Below, one piece after another: positions 37,281 through 45,241 of a stretch of 64,000 nt of DNA. The DNA lies in NCBI RefSeq assembly GCF_000166275.1, contig NZ_CM001023.1, forward strand, positions 3,227,001 to 3,291,000, read 5' to 3'. The notes below the pieces were generated by a model. It ran no database searches and was not told the origin of the DNA. It saw only the letters and a list, made by a program, of their open reading frames with translations. A program made the translations under genes and the position numbers. Positions within the stretch are counted from its first letter, which is position 1, and each line of letters opens with the position of its first letter. This DNA comes from Algoriphagus machipongonensis (GTDB lineage Bacteria; Bacteroidota; Bacteroidia; Cytophagales; Cyclobacteriaceae).

Positions 37281-37571
37281 ATGTCGGTCTGCTACATTAT
37301 TTTTAGTCCTTCCTTGAATAAATTCTACACAGGAATTACCCAGGAACCTGTCCATATTAGAATCGAAAAGCATAACAAGCACCAATATGGAGCACATAGA
37401 TTTACTGCAAAGGCAACTGATTGGGAACTCTACCTCCTGCTGGAAGCTCAATCCTATTCCCATGCCCGAAGAATGGAGTTAAAGATCAAAAAAATGAAAA
37501 GTGCAAAGTTTATCAGGGACCTAAAAGAAAACTTAGACTTGCAATCACTCTTGATCCAACAAACAATATGA
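37281..37571 (+). CDS. GIY-YIG nuclease family protein, copy 1
   Basis: 96 residues, single GIY-YIG nuclease domain of the UPF0213-like small type. The GIY strand reads CYIIFSP (Tyr5), the YIG strand FYTGITQ (Tyr16, Gly18); Arg27 and Glu66 (RRMELKIKK) fit the catalytic Arg and Glu. Basic C-terminal helix. No separate DNA-binding domain, so the target, if any, would be recognised by the domain itself or through structure. First of three tandem copies behind the tRNA; the stop codon overlaps a tRNA-derived segment. Confidence 0.9.
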   Translation: MSVCYIIFSPSLNKFYTGITQEPVHIRIEKHNKHQYGAHRFTAKATDWELYLLLEAQSYSHARRMELKIKKMKSAKFIRDLKENLDLQSLLIQQTI

Positions 37572-37650
37572 GCACCTGACTCTCCCGACACGTCGGGACA
37601 GGTGGTCCCTGCCCACGAAAGATTTCGGGGCGAGCCCAGGTGGGCCCACA
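37570..37650 (+). pseudogene. tRNA 3' fragment 1 with two palindromic replacements
   Basis: Matches the real tRNA from GAGCACCTGACTC to GGGCCCAC, but ATAAT of the anticodon loop is replaced by TCCCGACACGTCGGGA (37583-37598) and GTT of the T-stem/loop by CCCACGAAAGATTTCGGGG (37612-37630). The 5' half of the tRNA is absent, so no functional tRNA can form. Confidence 0.88.
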
Positions 37651-37652
37651 AT

Positions 37653-37680
37653 AAGGCTGGATTAATTTCCAGCCTTTTTT
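37653..37680 (+). terminator. terminator in repeat unit 2
   Basis: AAGGCTGGA (37653-37661) / TCCAGCCTT (37668-37676), T-run; ends the copy 1 transcript. Confidence 0.85.
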
Positions 37681-37706
37681 ATTTTTGACTCTTTTGCGCT
37701 TATCAG

Positions 37707-37997
37707 ATGTCGGCCTGCTACATTATTTTTAGTCCTTCCTTGAATAAATTCTACACAGGAATTACTCAGGAACCTGTCCATATTAGAATCGAAAAGCATA
37801 ACAAGCACCAATATGGAGCACATAGATTTACTGCAAAGGCAACTGATTGGGAACTCTACCTCCTGCTGGAAGCTCAATCCTATTCCCATGCCCGTAGAAT
37901 GGAGTTAAAGATCAAAAAAATGAAAAGTGCAAAGTTTATCAGGGACCTAAAAGAAAACTTAGATATGCAATCACTCTTGATCCAACAAACAATATGA
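37707..37997 (+). CDS. GIY-YIG nuclease family protein, copy 2
   Basis: 96 residues, differing from copy 1 only at residue 3 (Val to Ala) and in the NLDxQ segment (Leu to Met). All predicted catalytic residues (Tyr5, Tyr16, Arg27, Glu66) and Gly18 are kept, so this copy could be active. It starts 426 bp after copy 1. Confidence 0.9.
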   Translation: MSACYIIFSPSLNKFYTGITQEPVHIRIEKHNKHQYGAHRFTAKATDWELYLLLEAQSYSHARRMELKIKKMKSAKFIRDLKENLDMQSLLIQQTI

Positions 37998-38077
37998 GCT
38001 CCTGACTCTCCCGACACGTCGGGACAGGTGGTCTCTGCCCACGAAAGCTTTCGGGGCGAGCCCAGGTGGGCCCACCA
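37996..38077 (+). pseudogene. tRNA 3' fragment 2 with two palindromic replacements
   Basis: Same structure as fragment 1: TCCCGACACGTCGGGA at 38009-38024 and CCCACGAAAGCTTTCGGGG at 38038-38056. Carries point changes (GAGCTCC for GAGCACC, GTCTCTG for GTCCCTG) and keeps the 3' CCA. Confidence 0.88.
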
Positions 38078-38081
38078 CAAT

Positions 38082-38109
38082 AAGGCTGGATTAGTTTCCA
38101 GCCTTTTTT
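38082..38109 (+). terminator. terminator in repeat unit 3
   Basis: AAGGCTGGA (38082-38090) / TCCAGCCTT (38097-38105), T-run. Confidence 0.85.
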
Positions 38110-38135
38110 ATTTTTGACTCTTTTGTACTTAACAG

Positions 38136-38426
38136 ATGTCGGTCTGCTACATTATTTTTAGTCCTTCCTTGAATAAATTCTACACAGAAATTACCCAGGA
38201 ACCTGTCCATTTTAGAATCGAAAAGCATAACAAGCACCAATATGGAGCACATAGATTTACTGCAAAGGCAACTGATTGGGAACTCTACCTCCTGCTGGAA
38301 GCCCAGTCCTATTCCCATGCCCGTAGAATGGAGTTAAAGATCAAAAAAATGAAAAGTGCAAAGTTTATCAGGGACCTAAAAGAAAACTTAGACATGCAAT
38401 CACTCTTGATCCAACAAACATTATGA
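38136..38426 (+). CDS. GIY-YIG nuclease family protein, copy 3 (altered YIG motif)
   Basis: 96 residues, as copies 1 and 2, but Gly18 of the YIG strand is Glu (FYTEITQ) and Ile26 is Phe. The Gly is strongly conserved in the superfamily and packs against the catalytic Tyr pair, so this copy may be inactive. Otherwise intact, 429 bp after copy 2. Confidence 0.88.
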   Translation: MSVCYIIFSPSLNKFYTEITQEPVHFRIEKHNKHQYGAHRFTAKATDWELYLLLEAQSYSHARRMELKIKKMKSAKFIRDLKENLDMQSLLIQQTL

Positions 38427-38504
38427 GCACCTGACTCTCCCGACACGTCGGGACAGGTGGTCCCTGCCCCCGAAAGCTTTCGGGGCGAGCCCAGGTGGGC
38501 CCAC
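38425..38504 (+). pseudogene. tRNA 3' fragment 3 with two palindromic replacements
   Basis: TCCCGACACGTCGGGA at 38438-38453 and CCCCCGAAAGCTTTCGGGG at 38467-38485. Here the second palindrome is perfect (CCCCGAAAGC/GCTTTCGGGG), while in fragments 1 and 2 it has a mismatch. Array ends here, followed by unrelated sequence. Confidence 0.88.
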
Positions 38505-38507
38505 GCC

Positions 38508-38547
38508 AACCCCGTTTACTTAATTGTATTCGGGGTTTTGTTTTTTA
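38508..38547 (+). terminator. terminator at the end of the array
   Basis: AACCCCG (38508-38514) / CGGGGTT (38531-38537), then TTGTTTTTT. It may be the original tRNA-side terminator before the units were added. Confidence 0.7.
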
Positions 38548-38575
38548 AACACAAAAACAATACAAGAATCTAGGA

Positions 38576-40006
38576 TTAACTATTCTGCAATAAATCAAAT
38601 TCAACTTTACCATGCCCATCGGGGGTGGTATAGAAAGGACGTTGCTCGATTTCATAATTTGTATCTGGAGCGATACCTAATGCGTGGTAAATTGTTTGAT
38701 GTATGCTATCTATTTTTATAGGATTTTCTATGCTCTTACAGGGACGTTCGTCAGCAGTTTTACCAAATACATGACCTTTTTTGATACCTCCTCCAAAAAG
38801 TAACATGGAGCAGCCATCTGTAAAGTGTTTATGCATACCGTAATTCTTCATGTCTTCAATAATATCTGGAACTTCTACCTGTTCTTTAACTAGCAATCCA
38901 GGCCTACCTTCTGTCATCATATCTCGGCTGAATTCAGAAGCCACTATCACCAATGTCCTATCCAGTTTCCCGCTTTCATCTAAGTCAGAAATAAGTTGAG
39001 CAATGGGCTTATCAATCATTTTCTTCATGTCTTTAAGTCGTGTGTGCCCATTGTCATGGGTATCCCATCCCATAAACGGCTCATATTCTGAAGTTACTGT
39101 AATATATCGTGCCCCTTGATTAACCAGTCTTTTTGCTAGCAAACAGCCTAGCCCAAATTTACCTGTATTGTAGCGATCGTAACTTTCTTTAGGCTCCTGA
39201 CTCAAATCAAAAGCCTTAGATTCCGGAGAATTGAGAAGCATATAGGCCTGCTCCATCGATCGTTTTAAAGACTCTTTTTGGTAGTCAGATCCATACTCCC
39301 CCATTGGTCCTGAAGAAAGAAGGTCATGATAAAGTTTGTTTCTAGACTCAAAACGAGAAGTAGACATTCCGATTGGAGGTCGAACACTATCCAAACCAGC
39401 AGTTGGATCAAGAATTAAGAATGGCCCATGCTCTGATCCGAGGAATCCAGCACTATGAAATGCCTTCAATTCCTCCCCTTCTCCAACTGAGAAGCGTTGG
39501 CCAATATTAATGAATGAAGGGATAACAGGATTAAGAGGGCCAAGCTCCTTAGAAATCCATGCCCCCAAATGTGGGACAACTACCGATTGTGGGGGTTCAT
39601 AACAAGTATGAAAGTGATATTGGTGGCGAGTATGTAAAATATGTCCTAAGTCTGCGGCGACATAAGATCGGATTAAAGTACCCTTGTCCATCACATCTGC
39701 AATGGACTCCAAACCCTCAGAAAATTTTATTCCGTCTAATGCTGTAGGTATGGAGGGGAAAGTGCTCAACACTTCTTTAGACTCCATTCCTTTCCGAAAT
39801 GGCGTAAATTTTTTAGGATCAAAAGTTTCTGTGTGGGCCATTCCACCAGCCATAAAAAGTAATATCACTGAATCAGCTGTAGCAGGGATTTTGTCAACAC
39901 CGCAGGAAGATAGTAGCCCTGCCAATGGAGCCCCCATACCCATGGTTGCCATAGCCGCTGAACTAGTCCTTTTAATAAACTCTCTTCTATTCAATCCTGT
40001 ACTCAT
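38576..40006 (-). CDS. DUF1501 protein with Tat signal
   Basis: 476 residues, twin-arginine signal (NRREFIKRTSSAAMATMG) so exported folded; then an alkaline-phosphatase/sulfatase-like fold of the DUF1501 family (LLFMAGGMAHTETFDPK, HTRHQYHFHTCYEPPQ, VIVASEFSRDM, MLLFGGGIKKGHVFG). DUF1501 proteins are almost always encoded beside PSD1/DUF1549 cytochrome proteins, as here with 133 bp between. Role in the pair is unknown; possibly degradation of a sulfated or complex carbon source. Confidence 0.9.
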   Translation of the reverse strand: MSTGLNRREFIKRTSSAAMATMGMGAPLAGLLSSCGVDKIPATADSVILLFMAGGMAHTETFDPKKFTPFRKGMESKEVLSTFPSIPTALDGIKFSEGLESIADVMDKGTLIRSYVAADLGHILHTRHQYHFHTCYEPPQSVVVPHLGAWISKELGPLNPVIPSFINIGQRFSVGEGEELKAFHSAGFLGSEHGPFLILDPTAGLDSVRPPIGMSTSRFESRNKLYHDLLSSGPMGEYGSDYQKESLKRSMEQAYMLLNSPESKAFDLSQEPKESYDRYNTGKFGLGCLLAKRLVNQGARYITVTSEYEPFMGWDTHDNGHTRLKDMKKMIDKPIAQLISDLDESGKLDRTLVIVASEFSRDMMTEGRPGLLVKEQVEVPDIIEDMKNYGMHKHFTDGCSMLLFGGGIKKGHVFGKTADERPCKSIENPIKIDSIHQTIYHALGIAPDTNYEIEQRPFYTTPDGHGKVEFDLLQNS

Positions 40007-40139
40007 CGTTTTTCTAAATTCTAATTCTTTTGTAATTGTTTTTCACAATAGTGTTGTTAAGGCCTGACTCCTGTTTCCAAACTTCAATAAGAGATCTTAC
40101 CTAACTGAAAATCAATAGTTTAAAATCCACGATCCACTA

Positions 40140-42515
40140 TTACTCAACCATCTGAAATTCTGGAAGCAAAATAACCGCCCAGAATAAATCCTGAATCTTG
40201 GCAGCATCTGGCTTTTCGCCTAATGATTCCAATGCTATTGTCAGCTCCTTTTCATTGGGTTTCCGGTTCAGAGCTTTAAGATAAAGTTCTTCCGTAAGCT
40301 TTTCTGGATCCTCAAATTGGGTACTCCATTGCTTGGCTCCTTTTTGTAAAGCTGTATTTAACCTTTCACCATTTGTCAGCTCTAAAGCCTGCAGTAAGCT
40401 TCCTTGCGTATCTCTACTTGTGGATACAATCTCCCGATTAGGTCTTCCTAATGCCTTGAGGAATGGGTTATTTGCAACGAGTGCTGCTCTTGCAAAAGAT
40501 GGTGTTGGAAGTTCAGGTCTTTGCAGCTCATAAGGATTGTATTTTATGTCATCCTGCGAAAAAAGTGGATAAACAATGCCACTCACAGCATCAGAAAACT
40601 CTTCAGCTGTCATGCGCTTTTTAACCATCCCCTTAAATTTAAAATCATCGGCCATAACCTCATCGTAACTACCATAACCGATGGATTGGGATTGATAGAT
40701 TTTGGAACTGGCTATCTGAAATATTAAGGCTTTTAAGTCATAACCCTTATCTACAAATTCCGATGCCATCCAATCGAGTAAATCCTGGCTCCATGGTTCA
40801 TTATCCATTTCATCCACAGGCTCGACAATCCCTCTTCCCATCATCTGCTTCCAGATTCGGTTGACGATAGTACGATACATTCTACCATTCTCCGGTTGAA
40901 CCAATTTGTCAGCAAGCTGCCGAAGCTTTTCTGCCTTGGTGGCGGTACTATCTATGCTACCAAGCTCCTCCCATAAGATCTCTGTTTTTGCCATTTTACC
41001 TGTAGGGATTTCACATCGGCTAATTTCAAGAGTCGAGTCCGCAAAAATATTGGCAAATGCATAGGCTTCCTCCAGCTTCCAATCCGATACAAAACTATCA
41101 TGGCAGGAGGCACATTTTAGGTTTAGACCTAAAATCACTTGTCCCACATTTTGAGCAGCCTGCATCTCAGTTCTTTGACTGGCATTCACTGTTCCTCTCC
41201 ATCTAATGCCAGCTATAAAACCCTTGGACTTTTCCGTTGGGTTAATTAGTTCTTTGACAAATTGGTCATAAGGTTTATTATCTCTCAATGAGGTGTATAG
41301 CCAATCGCTAATATTGAAACGGCCATTAGTGATATAACCTGTTCCAGTGTAATCATTTCGCAACGCATCATTCCAGAAGCTCAGCCAGTGAGTAGCATAA
41401 TCATCATTACGGTTAAGCAGTTCTTCCAACCAAATTTCTCTTTTTAGTGGACTTGGGTCATTTCGGAATTCCTCCAATTCCTGAGGACTTGGAAGCAATC
41501 CTGTCACATCCATATATATCCGTTTGAGGTAAGTCCTATCATCTACAACCTCATTCCATTCCAGGTTATTAGCTTTAAAATAGTCATCAACCCAAAGGTC
41601 AATGGGATTCTCAAAACCAGTTTTACCGCTTGGAAGTGTTGGTTTTCTCGGAGCTAGTTCAGCTACTCGGAATACCGATTGCTGTGGAGCACCATCAGGC
41701 CAGGGAGCTCCTTTTTCAATCCAAAGTGCGATTAACTCACGTTCTTTTTTATTAAGCAGATTGCCTTTTGAAGGCATTACATCATCATGGTTCTTATTCA
41801 GGTTTATTCTGCGAACTATTTCACTTTCTCCAGGATTCCCAGGAATTAGAATTTTACCGTTTTCCCCTCCTGCAAAGACAAACTCCTTTTCATCCAAACG
41901 TAATTCGCCTTCAATCTTGGCTCCGCTGTGACATTTGTAGCAATTATGAGCCAAGACCATTCTCACCTCACCAATAAGTTCCATCTCCTTTTCAGGCGTA
42001 AGTTCTTCTTGGTAAACTGTCAGGTTTATTGGAGCACTTTCTATAGACATTCCTTCACTTGAGATTGGTAAAACTTCCGTGAGAAAATCCTCCCCATGAG
42101 TAAGTGATCCTCCAAAATGGCCAGTTACTGACACACCAATAGCCGTTACAAATAATGCACTCCTAAATACTTTTATTTGAGACCTGTTAAGCTTCCCTCC
42201 TCCTTTTGGAAGAACCAACAAAATAAACCCACTCAATACAGCTGTACCTACTCCTATCCATTTATGAAGATCAAGAACCTCACCACTAGTTCCCTCATTG
42301 GCAGCTAATAACCATCCCATGGGAGCAGCAAGTATAGCACTCACTGCACCTATAGCTGTTAACAGCAAAATTCCAGGTCTGATTTTAGAATTAAATTTAC
42401 CAAAGGTAAATAGCTCCATAACCGCAGCTACCACTAGTAAAGCAATAGGGAAATGAACGATCAAAGGGTGTAATCGTCCCATAAACTCCCAAAGCCAAAA
42501 TCCATTCTCTTGCAT
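40140..42515 (-). CDS. membrane protein with planctomycete-type cytochrome c, PSCyt2 and PSD1 domains
   Basis: 791 residues from the ATG at 42513-42515 (MQENGFWLWEFMG); a TTG twelve codons upstream is possible but unneeded. The N-terminal ~150 residues have several membrane helices of DUF2231 type (GRLHPLIVHFPIALLVVAAV). Then comes a cytochrome domain with heme motif CYKCH (HNCYKCHSGAKIEGELRLD), PSCyt2/DUF1549 (NPIDLWVDDYFKANNLEW, and a second heme motif CASCH), and PSD1/DUF1553 to the end. Pairs with the DUF1501 protein. Periplasmic electron transfer is implied; the substrate is unknown. Confidence 0.88.
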   Translation of the reverse strand: MQENGFWLWEFMGRLHPLIVHFPIALLVVAAVMELFTFGKFNSKIRPGILLLTAIGAVSAILAAPMGWLLAANEGTSGEVLDLHKWIGVGTAVLSGFILLVLPKGGGKLNRSQIKVFRSALFVTAIGVSVTGHFGGSLTHGEDFLTEVLPISSEGMSIESAPINLTVYQEELTPEKEMELIGEVRMVLAHNCYKCHSGAKIEGELRLDEKEFVFAGGENGKILIPGNPGESEIVRRINLNKNHDDVMPSKGNLLNKKERELIALWIEKGAPWPDGAPQQSVFRVAELAPRKPTLPSGKTGFENPIDLWVDDYFKANNLEWNEVVDDRTYLKRIYMDVTGLLPSPQELEEFRNDPSPLKREIWLEELLNRNDDYATHWLSFWNDALRNDYTGTGYITNGRFNISDWLYTSLRDNKPYDQFVKELINPTEKSKGFIAGIRWRGTVNASQRTEMQAAQNVGQVILGLNLKCASCHDSFVSDWKLEEAYAFANIFADSTLEISRCEIPTGKMAKTEILWEELGSIDSTATKAEKLRQLADKLVQPENGRMYRTIVNRIWKQMMGRGIVEPVDEMDNEPWSQDLLDWMASEFVDKGYDLKALIFQIASSKIYQSQSIGYGSYDEVMADDFKFKGMVKKRMTAEEFSDAVSGIVYPLFSQDDIKYNPYELQRPELPTPSFARAALVANNPFLKALGRPNREIVSTSRDTQGSLLQALELTNGERLNTALQKGAKQWSTQFEDPEKLTEELYLKALNRKPNEKELTIALESLGEKPDAAKIQDLFWAVILLPEFQMVE

Positions 42516-42551
42516 AAACTGACTAATTTCCTGACTAGTTATAATTATCAA

Positions 42552-43058
42552 ACAACTGGTCTACAGGTTTTTATTTCAATTTTAAATTAACCTATTATTA
42601 TTTGACTTCATTGCTTTTCTGCCGCTTTATGAAAACTACAATCGAATTCAGATTCTAAGTAAGAGCACATGTTGGGGAATAGAAGAAAGAAATGAGAAAT
42701 AGGTTTTTTAATTTGGCGCTAATTCGAACTTTTTCTATCCTGCACTATAAGGGGTAAAGAAAATTCTCAGTCGAACAATGGCCTAAGAATCCTTTTATAT
42801 CAATAATCAAGACTAGTGGACTGACCGGATTTTAGGGAATATTTTCATCATTAGCCTACTTGCTTATGCATCAAGTTGAAGGTTGTATTTGGTTAAAATA
42901 CTATTGCTATAAATAACGATGCATGTTTAGCCTCGAAGCTTCAAGTCATACATTCTACGATTCATTCCAAGAATCCGACAATTGGTTACTTTTCATTTTA
43001 AACCCCAAGAGCATTCCAACATATTTGGATATTAATTTAAATCACTTGCTCATTAACT
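42552..43058. other. 507-bp intergenic region, no gene seen
   Basis: AT-rich spacer between divergent genes. I see no reading frame with family features and no strong hairpin-T terminator. It should hold the two divergent promoters, but no element matches TAnnTTTG perfectly at a fitting distance. Confidence 0.5.
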
Positions 43059-44168
43059 ATGAATACCTCATCCAAAACCCGCATTTTGTGGATGCTTCTA
43101 ATTCTATTAGCCTCCCTACAGTACTTAAATGCACAAACCATCAGCACTTCCAACAATGGTAGAAACCAAAATTTTGTCTATCAGGATGATAATAAAAAAC
43201 TAAAAGTAGAATCCAACGGGAAAATCGCGATCAGTAAAGATGGCAAATCGATCTCCAGCATTTCTCCAGGAGGATTTATAAAAATTGAAAAAACTACTTT
43301 TGGTAACTCACGCTCGATCACCATCAAAAATGATGGTTCGGAACTACAATACGAATACAAAGAAGGAGGTAGGAGCAAACCATTTACGCCAGACGGAAAG
43401 GCATGGCTTGCAGAAATTCTTCCAGAATTAATGAATTCCACCACTTTAGGAGCTGAAGAAAGAGTGGATAGATTGTATGCTAATGGAGGAGCTAAAGCCG
43501 TTTTATCTCAGGTGGACCAAATGAATGGAGATTTTGTCAAATCAAGATATCTTGAATTGCTCATGAAGAAAAATCTAAGCCAAGCCGAAATTTCAGCTTG
43601 TATAGACAAGACTATTTCCGAGATCGATTCTGACCATTTTCAACTGGAAGTTTATAAATCTGTCTCTCCAAATTATTTCAAGGATTTAAATCAGCTAAAC
43701 AAGGCGATAGGCGCACTGGATTCGGATCATTTCAAAACAGAACTTTTAAAGCCTATTTTCAAAACCAAGGTTATGGAAGGGAAAGGTCAAGAATCCATTG
43801 AATTGATCAAAATGGTAGATAGTGATCATTTTAAGACTGAAATCGCCAAAAGCATTTCCTTCAGTTCACTTTCAGACCAGGAACTAAAATTTATGGTGGA
43901 TGAGCTGATACCAGCAATAGATTCAGATCACTTCAAAAATGATTTGCTGAAAACTGCTGTAGAAAAAGGAAACATGAATGAAAAAAGATCTTTGATTATT
44001 CTAGAGGGAGTAAAAAGCATGGATAGCGACCACTTCAAAGCTGATCTGTTGACCTTCTTGTGCAGAAAGCAAGGGTCGGAGACAATCAAAACCAAAATCA
44101 GAGAAACTGCGATAGAAACCATCGATTCCTCCCACTTTTTGGGCGAAATTACAAGGTGTACCTCTTAA
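43059..44168 (+). CDS. secreted protein with six DSDHF helical repeats
   Basis: 369 residues, signal peptide ending LQYLNAQ. Residues ~30-125 form a beta-rich part (GKIAISKDGKSISSISPGGFIKIEK, then PFTPDGKAWLAEILPELM). From ~185 on, helical repeats of ~35-45 residues each carry DSDHF: SEIDSDHFQ, GALDSDHFK, KMVDSDHFK, PAIDSDHFK, KSMDSDHFK and ETIDSSHFL. The layout (GGFIKIEE-like, AWLAEILPEL, GGAKAVL) resembles the soluble part of some BlaR1/M56 antirepressor proteins, but no peptidase is present. 44 bp before a LytS-type kinase operon; may be a sensed or sensing partner. Confidence 0.8.
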   Translation: MNTSSKTRILWMLLILLASLQYLNAQTISTSNNGRNQNFVYQDDNKKLKVESNGKIAISKDGKSISSISPGGFIKIEKTTFGNSRSITIKNDGSELQYEYKEGGRSKPFTPDGKAWLAEILPELMNSTTLGAEERVDRLYANGGAKAVLSQVDQMNGDFVKSRYLELLMKKNLSQAEISACIDKTISEIDSDHFQLEVYKSVSPNYFKDLNQLNKAIGALDSDHFKTELLKPIFKTKVMEGKGQESIELIKMVDSDHFKTEIAKSISFSSLSDQELKFMVDELIPAIDSDHFKNDLLKTAVEKGNMNEKRSLIILEGVKSMDSDHFKADLLTFLCRKQGSETIKTKIRETAIETIDSSHFLGEITRCTS

Positions 44169-44212
44169 ACAGGAGTTTTATTAAATTTCGTTTCAGTACT
44201 TGATTCCTTATC

Positions 44213-45241
44213 ATGTCAAGAACACTTTCATGTATTCTTTCTTTCGTATTGACTCTCAGCCTGGGAATATACCTGTTATATAACAGCGGATTGATAGCTT
44301 GGCTTGGAACAGCCTCTTGGTATCAAGGGGCTTTTCTACTGATCAGTTTAATCGCTGGCTTAGGAATTCATTTTGGAAGTAGAGCAATAAAAAGAAATCC
44401 TTCTTGGGAGCGTGGGAATGAAAGCTTATACATTTTATTTCTTTTGCTGATTTGGGGTACACTAGCCCTTTATTCCTATCTATTGGAAAATTTGATGAAT
44501 TATGGTCTGGATAATACCAACTTGGAGACCAGTCTGGGCTTAACTTTAAAGGGTAGTATCATTGGACTCATAGTTTCTATTTTGATTGTGTGGATTAATT
44601 ATTCCTGGATTGCCTACAGTCAATATTCAAAAAACACCATCCAACACTTGCGGAACGAACGAAACAAAGAAGAACTCCAATACAAATTGCTTCGGTCCCA
44701 GTTAACGCCCCACTTCCTATTTAACTCCCTTAATACTGCTTCAAACCTGATAACAACCAACCCCAATCAGGCGGAAAGTTTTATCCGAAAACTGGCTTTT
44801 AACTTTAATCATTTGATAAAAAATGGGATTCAACACTTGAATTCTCTGGAGCAGGAGCTATCGATCATAGAAAACTATATGCACCTGATGAAGGTACGAT
44901 ATGGAGATAAGGTCATCATGGAAAAGCGAATAAAACCAGAAGTAATCCAGCATCAATTGCCGGCTTTGGCCATTCAGCTTTTAGTAGAAAATGCGCTCAA
45001 ACATAACGTTGCAAGTCAAGAACAACCTTTAAAAATCACTATTACAGCTGACCATGATCAGGTGGTGGTTACCAACACCATTACCCGCAAGCCTGAACAA
45101 ATTCCTTCCATTGGAATAGGACTACCTAATCTGAAAGCCAGATACAAACTTTATGGAAAACAGGAGATTACCATCGAACAAACACCATCCTGTTTTTATG
45201 TGTATTTACCTTATGTATCTCATTCGAATAGCTCAAAATGA
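44213..45241 (+). CDS. LytS-family sensor histidine kinase
   Basis: 342 residues; about four membrane helices (~8-140), then a His_kinase domain with the phosphoacceptor LTPHFLFNSLNTASN and a HATPase region (QLLVENALKHN, IGIGLPNLKARYKLYG). The membrane-bound Bacteroidota LytS/YehU type. Its stop overlaps the next start (ATGA), and the following two genes overlap likewise, so three signalling proteins are made from one coupled message. Confidence 0.92.
   Translation: MSRTLSCILSFVLTLSLGIYLLYNSGLIAWLGTASWYQGAFLLISLIAGLGIHFGSRAIKRNPSWERGNESLYILFLLLIWGTLALYSYLLENLMNYGLDNTNLETSLGLTLKGSIIGLIVSILIVWINYSWIAYSQYSKNTIQHLRNERNKEELQYKLLRSQLTPHFLFNSLNTASNLITTNPNQAESFIRKLAFNFNHLIKNGIQHLNSLEQELSIIENYMHLMKVRYGDKVIMEKRIKPEVIQHQLPALAIQLLVENALKHNVASQEQPLKITITADHDQVVVTNTITRKPEQIPSIGIGLPNLKARYKLYGKQEITIEQTPSCFYVYLPYVSHSNSSK

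Larger units (their letters stand above)
37223..38504 (+). repeat. three tandem ~427-bp units: terminator, GIY-YIG gene, palindrome-bearing tRNA 3' fragment
   Basis: Units 37223-37650, 37651-38077 and 38078-38504 are almost identical. Each begins right after a tRNA 3' end (real or remnant) with the same ATAAGGCTGGATT... terminator hairpin. It continues with a 96-codon GIY-YIG nuclease gene and ends with the last ~55 nt of the tRNA sequence, in which two loops are replaced by palindromes. The stop TGA of each nuclease gene overlaps the first bases (GAG) of the fragment. This looks like amplification of an element anchored on the tRNA gene. Confidence 0.9.

Noticed and set aside
37223..38504. 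CRISPR array
   Set aside because: Repeats are ~427 bp and coding, without short spacers.
37454..38509. Minus-strand frames of 65-75 codons within the array
   Set aside because: They are antisense to the GIY-YIG genes and repeat only because the units repeat.
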